Shown: positions 1 through 6,196 of the stretch, one piece after another
How positions within the stretch are numbered: the stretch's first letter is position 1
How the letters are laid out: each line of letters starts with the position of its first letter
Source: Clostridia bacterium
Lineage (GTDB): Bacteria > Bacillota > Clostridia > Oscillospirales > Butyricicoccaceae
NCBI GenBank assembly: GCA_017547995.1
Contig: JAFYNW010000169.1
Coordinates: 1-7,634, forward strand
DNA length: 7,634 nucleotides
Direction of reading: 5' to 3'
The notes under the pieces: model-generated
Told to the model about the DNA's origin: nothing
What the model saw: only the letters and a program-made list of their open reading frames with translations
Databases searched by the model: none
Made by a program: the position numbers and the translations under genes

Positions 1-65
1 GAAGCCTGGTTACGCCTCATCCACCGCCATGCGGTCCCCCTTCCCCCACCAGGGAAGGCTTTTTC
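1..65. repeat. Structured intergenic repeat downstream of thiI (may continue leftward)
   Basis: AAGCCT (2-7) and AGGCTT (56-61) form a terminal inverted repeat. Inside are ACCGC/GCGGT (23-27 with 31-35, loop CAT) and CCTTCCC/GGGAAGG (39-45 with 52-58). The last stem shares bases 56-58 with the terminal repeat, so the two folds compete. The arrangement, including GGTTACGCCTCATCC, resembles from memory a dispersed intergenic element of gut Clostridia; this could not be checked. The left end may be cut by the window. Confidence 0.5.
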
Positions 66-66
66 T
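39..66 (+). terminator. Terminator-like hairpin at the left edge
   Basis: CCTTCCC (39-45) pairs with GGGAAGG (52-58) around a 6-nt loop and is followed by CTTTTTC, so it resembles an intrinsic terminator for plus-strand transcription arriving from outside the window. On the minus strand (the direction of thiI) no T run follows the hairpin, so it is a poor terminator for the thiI operon. It is part of the structured repeat at 1-65. Confidence 0.45.
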
Positions 67-1235
67 TATTCGCCTACGACGACGTAGTAGGTTTCGTCGA
101 GGGCACGCTGTACGAGTGCGTCGATGTCGAGGCGGGATTCTTCCTCGATAACCTTCTTCATCTTTGGCTTTGTTACAGGGTGCTTTGGTGTGAAGACTGT
201 GCAGCAGTCTTCATATGGGAGGATGGATGTTTCGAAAGTGCCTATCTTACGGGAAATGATTGTGATTTCATTCTTGTCCATGCCGATGAGCGGACGGAAG
301 ATAGGTGTTTCGGAGCAGGCATTTGTTACGCCGAGAGCTTCCATAGTCTGGCTTGCAACCTGACCGAGGCTTTCGCCTGTGATGATACAGCCGCAAAGCT
401 GCTGCTGAGCGAGCTTGTCAGCGATTCTCACCATGAAGCGGCGCATAATGACTGTGAACAAATCTTCGAAGCAGTTATCACGGATTGCTTCCTGGATTTC
501 TGTGAATGGCACGATGAAAACAGGAATCTTGCCTGTGTAATCTGTCATAATTTCAGCAAGCTTGAGCACCTTCTGCTTTGCTTCTTCAGAAGTATATGGA
601 TAGCTGAAGAAGTGGATAGCTGCAAGGTCGAGACCACGCTTTGCCATCATGTGACCTGCAACAGGGCTGTCGATACCGCCCGAAAGCATAAGGAGACCGC
701 GTCCGTTGGAGCCATTTGGCAAGCCGCCTGCGCCCGGATAAACCTTACCGCTGATGTAGATGCCCTTTTCACGGACTTCAACCTTGACTGTCATTTCAGG
801 CTCATCCATCTTTGGAGAAAGATGGTCGAATCTTTCGTTGAGGTAGCCGCCGATTTCCTGAGAAATCTGGATGGAAGTCATAGGGAAGGACTTATCACTG
901 CGTCTTGATTCAACCTTGAAGGTCTTGACTTCGCCGAGCATTTCAGCAAGATATTCTGCCGCTGTCTTGCAGGCAACCATGATATCCTTATCGCATACTG
1001 CACAGCGCTGTACTGCGACGATACCGAAAATCTTGCGGCATGCATCGAAAGCCGCTTCAAGGTCAGCACATTCGATTGGCTCTACGAAAAGCACAGACTG
1101 CTTTGCATAGACTTCAAAAGTGCCGTATTTATACATTCTTGTTCGTACGAGCTTGACAAGGCGGTTTTCAAACTTGAGTCTGTTAAGCCCCTTGAGCACA
1201 AGCTCACCGAATTTCAAAAGAAAAACTTCTCTCAT
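66..1235 (-). CDS. thiI: tRNA 4-thiouridine synthase ThiI (no rhodanese domain)
   Basis: ThiI adenylates U8 of tRNA with ATP and transfers persulfide sulfur to make 4-thiouridine; in some bacteria it also feeds sulfur to thiamin thiazole synthesis. The 389 aa show an N-terminal ferredoxin-like region (about 1-60), a THUMP RNA-binding domain (about 60-165) and a PP-loop ATP pyrophosphatase domain with SGGIDSPVA at 185-193. A Cys-Cys pair at 344-345 (YEDCC) lies where the sulfur-handling Cys344 of E. coli ThiI is expected. The protein ends soon after, so the C-terminal rhodanese domain of the 482-aa E. coli enzyme is absent, as in the shorter Bacillus subtilis form. ATG 1233-1235 is preceded by an AGG in the last codons of the upstream desulfurase gene, 4 nt away, suggesting translational coupling. 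The sulfur donor is inferred to be that neighbouring desulfurase. The identification is secure; a thiamin role is not shown. Confidence 0.96.
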   Translation of the reverse strand: MREVFLLKFGELVLKGLNRLKFENRLVKLVRTRMYKYGTFEVYAKQSVLFVEPIECADLEAAFDACRKIFGIVAVQRCAVCDKDIMVACKTAAEYLAEMLGEVKTFKVESRRSDKSFPMTSIQISQEIGGYLNERFDHLSPKMDEPEMTVKVEVREKGIYISGKVYPGAGGLPNGSNGRGLLMLSGGIDSPVAGHMMAKRGLDLAAIHFFSYPYTSEEAKQKVLKLAEIMTDYTGKIPVFIVPFTEIQEAIRDNCFEDLFTVIMRRFMVRIADKLAQQQLCGCIITGESLGQVASQTMEALGVTNACSETPIFRPLIGMDKNEITIISRKIGTFETSILPYEDCCTVFTPKHPVTKPKMKKVIEEESRLDIDALVQRALDETYYVVVGE

Positions 1236-1239
1236 ATTT

Positions 1240-2358
1240 TTACCTGAACATCTTCATCGCCATCTTGAGCGTGTCGATGAAAATATCAATCTCTTCCTTT
1301 GTATTTTCTTCCGAAAGGCTGATTCTCAAGGAAGAATCGATAGCCTTCGGGTCTCTGTTCATAGCGAGGAGTACGTGGCTTTTCTTGCCCTTTGCGCAGG
1401 CCGAGCCACCCGAAACGTAGATGCCCTTATCAGACAGCACGCGGATGATGACTTCGCTTCTGCCCTTTTTGAAGCCGACGTTGACAACGTGAGGCGCCTG
1501 ATGCTCGCTTACTGCAACAACAGAGCCTTCGATTTCACTGAGGCGCTCGATACAGTAGCGGCGGACTTCGTCCATCCTGGCAGTATCTTCAGCAAAGTGC
1601 TCTGCATGGTATTTAGCCGCTGCACCGAAGGCCGCCATCTGTGGCACAGCCTGTGTGCCCGAGCGAAGGCCCATATCCTGATAGCCTCCGTGAAGCATAG
1701 GAGTAATCTTTACGCCGTCCCTGATATAGAGAGCGCCGATGCCCTTGACACCGCCGATTTTATGGGCGGAAATCGAGAGGAAATCCACGTTATCAAGCGG
1801 CATATTGATTTTCATAAAGCCCTGCACGCCGTCCACGTGGACGAATGCATCCTTATTTACCTGCTTCATATATTTTGCCGCGTCAGCATAAGGCAAAACT
1901 GCGCCTGTTTCATTGCAGACCGCCATAATGGAGAGGAGAATTGTGTCCTCACGGATTGCCGCCTTGATTTTATCAAGAGACACACTGCCGTCACGCTCAG
2001 GGTCGACCAGAGTAACCTCAAAGCCCTTTGTTGCGAGGGCTTTGAGAGTTTCAAGCGTAGCCGCGTGTTCGATTTTTGTCGAAACAATATGCTTACCCTT
2101 GTGCTTATTCTTATCTGCGGCAAAGTTAATCGCCCAGTTGATGCTTTCTGTGCCGCCCGAGGTGAAGACGAGAGTGCCCTTCTTCACACCGAGAGCCGAC
2201 GTAATGTCCTTACGGGCATTTTCAAGAATATCGTTTGCCTGCTTGCCAAAGGAATGGACTGCGGCAGGGTTGCCGTAGTTTTCCGTCATAGCATTTACTG
2301 CCGCTTCGAGGGCGCAAGGGAGAACCTTTGTTGTGGCAGAATTATCTAAATAAATCAT
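1240..2358 (-). CDS. Cysteine desulfurase, NifS/IscS family (NifZ-like partner of ThiI)
   Basis: This is a PLP enzyme that converts L-cysteine to L-alanine and leaves a persulfide on its active-site cysteine. Visible landmarks in the 372 aa are the N-terminal YLDNSATT, GGTESIN at 68-74, EHAA with PLP-stacking His98, HVDGVQ with PLP-binding Asp176 and Gln179, the Schiff-base lysine Lys200 in SAHK, and catalytic Cys321 in GGSACAKG. The length is normal for the family. Its start overlaps the glnS stop by one base (TAATG on the minus strand), and thiI begins 4 nt after its own stop, so it is co-transcribed with both. In B. subtilis a dedicated desulfurase (NifZ) sits next to a rhodanese-less ThiI and supplies its sulfur; the same job is inferred here from gene order and from the missing ThiI domain. 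It could also serve MnmA or Fe-S assembly if the genome lacks another desulfurase. Confidence 0.93.
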   Translation of the reverse strand: MIYLDNSATTKVLPCALEAAVNAMTENYGNPAAVHSFGKQANDILENARKDITSALGVKKGTLVFTSGGTESINWAINFAADKNKHKGKHIVSTKIEHAATLETLKALATKGFEVTLVDPERDGSVSLDKIKAAIREDTILLSIMAVCNETGAVLPYADAAKYMKQVNKDAFVHVDGVQGFMKINMPLDNVDFLSISAHKIGGVKGIGALYIRDGVKITPMLHGGYQDMGLRSGTQAVPQMAAFGAAAKYHAEHFAEDTARMDEVRRYCIERLSEIEGSVVAVSEHQAPHVVNVGFKKGRSEVIIRVLSDKGIYVSGGSACAKGKKSHVLLAMNRDPKAIDSSLRISLSEENTKEEIDIFIDTLKMAMKMFR

Positions 2359-4040
2359 TACTTCTGCTTTGCCCAGGAGTCCTTAAGAGTTACTGTTCTG
2401 TTAAAGACCATCTTGTTTTCTGTGGAATCCTTGTCTACTGTGAAGTAGCCGTGGCGGAGGAACTGGAACGTATCGAGTGGTGCGTGACCCTGGAGATACT
2501 TTTCAACCTTTGCATTTTCAACAACTGTGAGGGAATCAGGGTTGAGGTTATCGAATACTTCGCCGTCGGATGGGTTAGGATTCTTGAAGAGTCTGTCGTA
2601 GAGACGAACTTCTGCATCTGCGCAGTTGTTAGCGTCAACCCAGTGGATTGTGCCCTTTACCTTACGGCCGTCAGGTGTTGTGCCGCCTGCGGATTCAGGG
2701 TCGTATGTGCAGATGATATGGTCGATATCGCCGTTTTCATTGTAAACAGCCTTCTGAGCTGTGATATAGTAGCCGCCCTTGAGACGAACTTCCTTGCCTG
2801 GGGAAAGTCTGTGATAGCCCTTTGGTGGAACTTCTGTGAAGTCTTCAGCTTCGATGTAGATTTCACGGGAGAAAGTTACCTTACGTGAACCGAGCTCAGG
2901 CTTATTTGGATTGATTTCGACGGAAACTTCTTCTGTCTTGCCTTCTGGGTAGTTTTCGATAACAACCTTGACAGGCTTGAGAACTGCCATAGCGCGTTCT
3001 GCATTTGTATTGAGGTAGTCACGTACGCAGAATTCGAGGAGGCTGTAGTCAACAACGGAATACGTCTTGGAAAGACCAGCCTTGGAAACGAAGTCGAGGA
3101 GAGCTGGAGCTGGGTAGCCGCGTCTTCTCATACCTGCGATTGTAGCCATACGTGGGTCATCCCAGCCTGTTACTGCGCCGCCGTTTACGAGAGCGAGGCA
3201 GCGTCTCTTACTTGTAAGAGCGTAGCTGAGGTTGAGACGTGCGAATTCAATCTGTCTGGATGGCTTTTCGAATTCAGCTTCCTGAAGTACCCAGTCGTAA
3301 AGTGGTCTGTGGTCTTCGAATTCGAGTGTGCACAAGGAATGTGTAACGCCTTCAACTGTATCGGAGATTGGGTGGTTGAAGTCGTACATTGGGTAGATGC
3401 ACCACTTGTCGCCGCAACGGTCGTGTGGAACCTTCATAATGCGGTAGATGATTGGGTCACGCATATTTACGTTACCGGAGGACATATCGATCTTAGCGCG
3501 GAGTGTCTTTTCGCCCGGTTCGAATTCGCCCTTTCTCATTCTTTCGAAGAGGTCGAGGTTTTCTTCAACTGTTCTGTTGCGGTATGGACTTTCCTTACCT
3601 GGCTCTGTGAGGGAGCCGCGGTACTGACGCATTTCTTCTGCATTGAGGTCGCAGACGAAAGCCTTGCCCTTCTTGATAAGACGGATAGCTGCTTCGTAGC
3701 AGTCGTCGAAGTAGTTGGAGCCATAGAGGATATTGTCTGGTTCAAAGCCGAGCCAGCGGATATCTTCGATGATAGCGTTTACGTATTCATCGTCTTCCTT
3801 CTGTGGGTTTGTATCGTCAAGGCGGAGGTTGCAGATACCGTTGTACTTCTTAGCTGTTGTGAAGTCTACTGCGATAGCCTTGATGTGGCCAACGTGAAGG
3901 TAGCCGTTTGGTTCAGGTGGGAAACGAGTCTGAACTCTGTCGAAGTTGCCTTCCTTAAGATCTTCGTCGATGAAGTCGTGAATAAAGTTGCCTTCAAACA
4001 ATACTTCTTCTTCATTTGTTACTTTTTCGATGTTTTCCAT
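2358..4040 (-). CDS. glnS: Glutaminyl-tRNA synthetase
   Basis: GlnRS is a cytoplasmic class I synthetase that attaches glutamine to tRNA-Gln. The 560 aa match the usual bacterial GlnRS length (554 in E. coli). The Rossmann-fold start is PPEPNGYLHVGH, with the HIGH motif as HVGH at 49-52, followed by LRLDDTNP at 72-79. The KMSKS region reads ALTSKRR at 274-280, a variant of the MSK form in E. coli. The C-terminal part (about 345-550) has the two beta-barrel anticodon-binding domains with the conserved PKGYHRLSPGKEVRLK region (406-421). A GGAG ribosome binding site (complement of 4047-4050) lies 6 nt before the ATG. GlnRS rather than GluRS is indicated by PPEPNG, the C-terminal barrels and the separate gltX just upstream. 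Many Firmicutes lack this enzyme and make Gln-tRNA through GatCAB, so its presence is taxonomically informative. Confidence 0.96.
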   Translation of the reverse strand: MENIEKVTNEEEVLFEGNFIHDFIDEDLKEGNFDRVQTRFPPEPNGYLHVGHIKAIAVDFTTAKKYNGICNLRLDDTNPQKEDDEYVNAIIEDIRWLGFEPDNILYGSNYFDDCYEAAIRLIKKGKAFVCDLNAEEMRQYRGSLTEPGKESPYRNRTVEENLDLFERMRKGEFEPGEKTLRAKIDMSSGNVNMRDPIIYRIMKVPHDRCGDKWCIYPMYDFNHPISDTVEGVTHSLCTLEFEDHRPLYDWVLQEAEFEKPSRQIEFARLNLSYALTSKRRCLALVNGGAVTGWDDPRMATIAGMRRRGYPAPALLDFVSKAGLSKTYSVVDYSLLEFCVRDYLNTNAERAMAVLKPVKVVIENYPEGKTEEVSVEINPNKPELGSRKVTFSREIYIEAEDFTEVPPKGYHRLSPGKEVRLKGGYYITAQKAVYNENGDIDHIICTYDPESAGGTTPDGRKVKGTIHWVDANNCADAEVRLYDRLFKNPNPSDGEVFDNLNPDSLTVVENAKVEKYLQGHAPLDTFQFLRHGYFTVDKDSTENKMVFNRTVTLKDSWAKQK

Positions 4041-4068
4041 TATTTACTCCTGTATAAGCATATTGGAT

Positions 4069-4143
4069 GAATTGCCTTTCGGCACGAATTGTATTTTATG
4101 CATGAATTGTCCCTTTGGGACATTGCGGTGTGACGTTGTCACA
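4069..4143. repeat. Mini-hairpin array with GAATTG linkers (gltX-glnS spacer)
   Basis: GAATTG recurs at 4069-4074, 4086-4091 and 4104-4109 (spacing 17 and 18). Short palindromes separate or follow the copies: TGCC/GGCA (4073-4084, loop TTTC), a weak TGTA/TGCA (4090-4102), TGTCCC/GGGACA (4108-4122, loop TTT) and TGTGAC/GTCACA (4129-4143, loop GTT). The stems share no sequence; only the linker and the small loops are alike. In the minus-strand transcript this would be the leader of glnS. Confidence 0.6.
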
Positions 4144-4151
4144 TCAGTTAA

Positions 4152-4180
4152 GCGGGACGTCGGGGGCGCCGTCCCCTACA
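4152..4180 (-). repeat. Palindromic element, TGTAGGG...CCGC family, copy A
   Basis: Read on the minus strand it begins TGTAGGGGACG and ends CGTCCCGC. The stem is GGGACG/CGTCCC (4154-4159 with 4170-4175) with a 10-nt GC-rich loop. It lies in the gltX-glnS spacer directly before the GAATTG hairpin array when read on the same strand. No T run follows, so it is not an obvious terminator. Confidence 0.6.
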
Positions 4181-4192
4181 GTTTTGCAATAT

Positions 4193-4205
4193 CAGGCATT
4201 GCCTG
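4193..4205. repeat. Short hairpin after gltX
   Basis: CAGGC (4193-4197) and GCCTG (4201-4205) form a 5-bp stem around ATT, 21 nt after the gltX stop in the minus-strand transcript. It lacks a T run, so readthrough into glnS is plausible. It may be a further unit of the nearby hairpin array. Confidence 0.4.
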
Positions 4206-4226
4206 TCTCCGTAGAAGGCTTAATTA

Positions 4227-5873
4227 TTACAAAGCTGCGATGTACTTATTGAATCTTGCCTTGATTTCATCTGCGCCGAGGATAGCCATGATGGAATAAA
4301 GGTCCGGTGTGTTCTTTCTGCCTGTGAGAGCAACACGGATGATTGTGGAGATATCACCGACGTGGCCCTTGAATGCTGTTGGGTCAGCCTTGAAAGCCTT
4401 TACGTCAGGTGTGAAGCCGAGCTCTTCGCAGATGCTCTTCATACCTGCAAACCATTCGTCCTTTGTATGATTGAGGTCGAATACTGTTGCGTACTTGTTG
4501 AGTACTGCCTTCTGGTCGTCTGCGGAGATATTTTCAATAGCTTCGCATTCGAATTCATCAGAGAAGATGTAGTCCATATACTTAGCTACGCCCTTCCACT
4601 GTGTGATATCCTTACGTGGCTTGTTGCCGCTTCTGTCGACGCCGAAGAATGTTACAGCCTTGTCCTTGTTTGCTGTGAGCTTTTCAGCGAATTCCTTATC
4701 GAATTCGTTAGCCCATTCGAGCACGTATTCGTAGAGCTTTTCAGCTGGGAAGCGGGAAATAACTTCGCCGGAAACGTTGTTGAGCTTAACGAGGTCGAAG
4801 AGTGCGCCCGACTTACTCATATTCTTCATTGCGAACTTATAATCGTGGAGGTCAGCTGTCTTGTTCTGCTTTCTCCAGTCTTCGTACTGGGAGTTGGCAA
4901 GTGTGAGGAGATATTCAAGCACAGCTTCCTTTGGATAGCCTTCTTCTGTGAAGTAGCTTACCGCTGCTTCAGGGTCCTTACGCTTGGAAAGCTTTCTCTT
5001 GCCGCCGTTGTCTTCCTTCATGATTGGGGAGATGTGGCAGTACTTTGGAGCCTTGAGGCCGAGCACGTAGAAGAGCTGAAGATGGATATTTACGGATGGT
5101 ACCCATTCGTCGGAGCGTACAACGTGTGTTGTGCCCATGAGTGTATCGTCACAAGCGTGAGCGAAGTGGTACGTTGGGATGCCGTCTGTCTTGAGGAGAA
5201 CGATATCTGCTACGTTTTCGTCCATTTCGATGTCGCCCTTGACAACGTCCTTATACTTTACTCTGCCGCCAATCTTACCCGGGGACTTGAGACGTACAAC
5301 GTAAGGCTTGCCTGCCTTGATGTTTTCTTCGATTTCTTCATAGGAAAGGTTTCTGCACTTTGCGTATTCTGTATGATAGCCCGGGAGAACCTTCTTTTCT
5401 TCCTGTACCTTACGGATTTCTGTGAGGTCTTCTTCTGTGCAGAAGCAAGGATATGCAAAGCCCTTCTTTACGAGGCTCTTGCAGAAGCTCTGGTAGATTT
5501 CTGCTCTGTGGCTCTGTACGTATGGGCCGTAATCGCCCTTTTCTGTGCCGTCGAGAGTCTTGCCTTCGTCGAAGTTGATGCCGAAAGCAGCAAGACCTGT
5601 GATGATTTCATTGATGCCGTCTTCCTGTTCTCTCTTCTTGTCTGTATCTTCGATTCTGAGGAAGATTTTACCGCCGGACTGGTGAGCAAGGCGTTCGTTT
5701 ACGAGAGCTGTGAAAAGGCCGCCGATGTGGATGAAGCCTGTTGGGCTTGGCGCAAAGCGTGTTACGTAAGCTCCTTCAGGAAGGTCACGCTTTGGGTAGA
5801 TTTTTTCGAGGTATTCTTCCATTTCCACGTTGATGTGTGGGAACAGAAGCTGAGCAAGTTTGTTATTGTCCAT
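4227..5873 (-). CDS. gltX: Glutamyl-tRNA synthetase (long clostridial type)
   Basis: GluRS is a class I synthetase that charges tRNA-Glu for translation and, where present, for C5-pathway tetrapyrrole synthesis. The 548-aa protein has RFAPSPTGFIHIGG at 39-52 (the HIGH motif in its normal GluRS form, HIGG), FLRIEDTD at 71-78, a likely zinc-binding CFC at 143-145 with a further Cys at 173, and KLSKR (KMSKS motif) at 294-298. The helical anticodon-binding part runs from about 350 to the end. It is some 65-75 residues longer than B. subtilis or E. coli GluRS, partly through an N-terminal extension of about 35 residues before the Rossmann fold, a form I associate with Clostridia. The start ATG follows GGAGG (complement of 5884-5888) by 10 nt. 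It is the first gene of the minus-strand group, with a consensus promoter about 220 nt upstream. Because glnS is also present, it is likely a discriminating GluRS; this is inference. Confidence 0.96.
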   Translation of the reverse strand: MDNNKLAQLLFPHINVEMEEYLEKIYPKRDLPEGAYVTRFAPSPTGFIHIGGLFTALVNERLAHQSGGKIFLRIEDTDKKREQEDGINEIITGLAAFGINFDEGKTLDGTEKGDYGPYVQSHRAEIYQSFCKSLVKKGFAYPCFCTEEDLTEIRKVQEEKKVLPGYHTEYAKCRNLSYEEIEENIKAGKPYVVRLKSPGKIGGRVKYKDVVKGDIEMDENVADIVLLKTDGIPTYHFAHACDDTLMGTTHVVRSDEWVPSVNIHLQLFYVLGLKAPKYCHISPIMKEDNGGKRKLSKRKDPEAAVSYFTEEGYPKEAVLEYLLTLANSQYEDWRKQNKTADLHDYKFAMKNMSKSGALFDLVKLNNVSGEVISRFPAEKLYEYVLEWANEFDKEFAEKLTANKDKAVTFFGVDRSGNKPRKDITQWKGVAKYMDYIFSDEFECEAIENISADDQKAVLNKYATVFDLNHTKDEWFAGMKSICEELGFTPDVKAFKADPTAFKGHVGDISTIIRVALTGRKNTPDLYSIMAILGADEIKARFNKYIAAL

Positions 5874-5883
5874 TATATTTCAT

Positions 5884-5925
5884 CCTCCATTTGAAGTGAA
5901 TTTTTATTAAAGTTGAAAATGGAAG
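5884..5925 (-). promoter_or_regulatory. Possible Shine-Dalgarno-masking helix in the gltX leader
   Basis: In the minus-strand RNA, CUUCCAUUU (complement of 5917-5925) can pair with AAAUGGAGG (complement of 5884-5892) over 9 bp with one G-U wobble. The loop is 24 nt, AU-rich and largely unstructured. The 3' arm contains the whole GGAGG site used by gltX, so folding would hide it from the ribosome. The pairing is visible in the sequence; a regulatory role is inference, and the large loop makes the helix only moderately stable. Confidence 0.4.
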
Positions 5926-5926
5926 T

Positions 5927-5953
5927 TGTAGGGGCGACTATCAGTCGTCCGCC
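5927..5953 (+). repeat. Palindromic element, TGTAGGG...CCGC family, copy B
   Basis: It begins TGTAGGGGCGACT and ends AGTCGTCCGCC. The stem GGGCGACT/AGTCGTCC (5932-5939 with 5943-5950) has one wobble pair and the loop ATC. It lies inside the gltX leader, in antisense orientation to that transcript. It is followed by TTATTGAATGC and then by the ATATCG hairpin array. The sequence after it (5954-5975) is closely similar to that following copy F. Confidence 0.6.
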
Positions 5954-5976
5954 TTATTGAATGCGTCGCAGACACA

Positions 5977-6081
5977 TTATCGTTCCGCAGGAACATATCG
6001 CATTTGCGTAATGCAAATATATCGCTGCGAAGCAATATCGCTCGGCTTTGCCGAATATCGCTTCCGCATAGCGGAACATAC
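5977..6081. repeat. Mini-hairpin array with ATATCG linkers (gltX leader)
   Basis: Five small palindromes are separated by a constant hexamer: TTATCG at 5977, then ATATCG at 5995, 6019, 6035 and 6055. The stems are GTTCC/GGAAC (5982-5994), ATTTGC/GCAAAT (6002-6018), TGC/GCA (6026-6034), TCGGC/GCCGA (6042-6054) and TTCCGC/GCGGAA (6062-6076). Their sequences are unrelated except for some likeness between first and last. Most loops are 3 nt. The array lies between the gltX promoter and gene and would be transcribed as leader RNA. No coding potential is seen. Confidence 0.65.
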
Positions 6082-6101
6082 TACTCCATTCTATTCTAAC
6101 A

Positions 6102-6130
6102 ATTATACATTATATAGGGATTTTTTTCAA
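6102..6130 (-). promoter_or_regulatory. Sigma-A promoter of gltX (divergent from tadA)
   Basis: On the minus strand the -35 box is TTGAAA (complement of 6125-6130) and the -10 box is a perfect TATAAT (complement of 6102-6107), with a 17-bp spacer. Transcription would start near 6095, giving gltX a leader of about 220 nt that contains a hairpin array, a palindromic element and a possible ribosome-binding-site helix. The -35 boxes of this promoter and the tadA promoter are 10 bp apart. I saw no T-box signature (no GGGTGG..ACCGCG-type core) in the leader. Confidence 0.8.
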
Positions 6131-6140
6131 GTTATTTTTC

Positions 6141-6169
6141 TTGACTTTTGTCAGTTACTTTGCTAAAAT
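6141..6169 (+). promoter_or_regulatory. Sigma-A promoter of tadA-trhA
   Basis: The -35 box is TTGACT (6141-6146) and the -10 box is TAAAAT (6164-6169), with a 17-bp spacer and a TG one base before the -10 box (extended -10). Transcription would start near 6176, leaving a leader of about 20 nt before the tadA ATG. Match to consensus and position make this a confident call, though it has not been mapped experimentally. Confidence 0.8.
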
Positions 6170-6184
6170 TTAGCCATCATCTGC

Positions 6185-6196
6185 GTGGAGGACACA
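6185..6196 (+). promoter_or_regulatory. Ribosome binding site deciding the tadA start
   Basis: GGAGG at 6187-6191 lies 5 nt before ATG 6197 and overlaps the alternative in-frame GTG at 6185-6187. A ribosome bound here would initiate at the ATG, so the shorter 146-aa protein is preferred. Confidence 0.75.

Noticed and set aside
180..908. Plus-strand open frame opposite thiI
   Set aside because: It is register-aligned antisense to thiI, which has clear THUMP and PP-loop motifs. There is no independent evidence for translation.
1120..2349. A 409-codon open frame on the plus strand opposite the cysteine desulfurase
   Set aside because: It is also in codon register with the real gene. The desulfurase motifs (PLP lysine, catalytic cysteine) are on the minus strand, so this is a shadow frame.
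3309..4070. Plus-strand open frame opposite the N-terminal half of glnS
   Set aside because: It is register-aligned antisense; glnS carries the conserved motifs and the ribosome binding site.
4041..4226. Separate promoter for glnS in the spacer
   Set aside because: A TAAAAT-like hexamer is present on the minus strand but lacks an acceptable -35 box at 16-18 bp, so no promoter is called.
4362..5894. A 510-codon open frame on the plus strand opposite gltX
   Set aside because: It is in exact codon register with gltX, so it stays open simply because gltX avoids TTA, CTA and TCA codons there. It has no ribosome binding site and its translation is rich in Cys, Val and Phe with no family resemblance.
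5977..6081. CRISPR array
   Set aside because: The constant part is only 6 nt, spacing is uneven (16-24 nt) and the variable parts are palindromes rather than spacers. No cas gene is present.
5874..6095. T-box leader controlling gltX
   Set aside because: The leader is long enough, but no T-box core sequence (GGGTGG..ACCGCG-type) or leader terminator with a T run was found on the minus strand.
6185..6196. GTG 6185 as the tadA start
   Set aside because: It overlaps the ribosome binding site itself; ATG 6197 has correct spacing.
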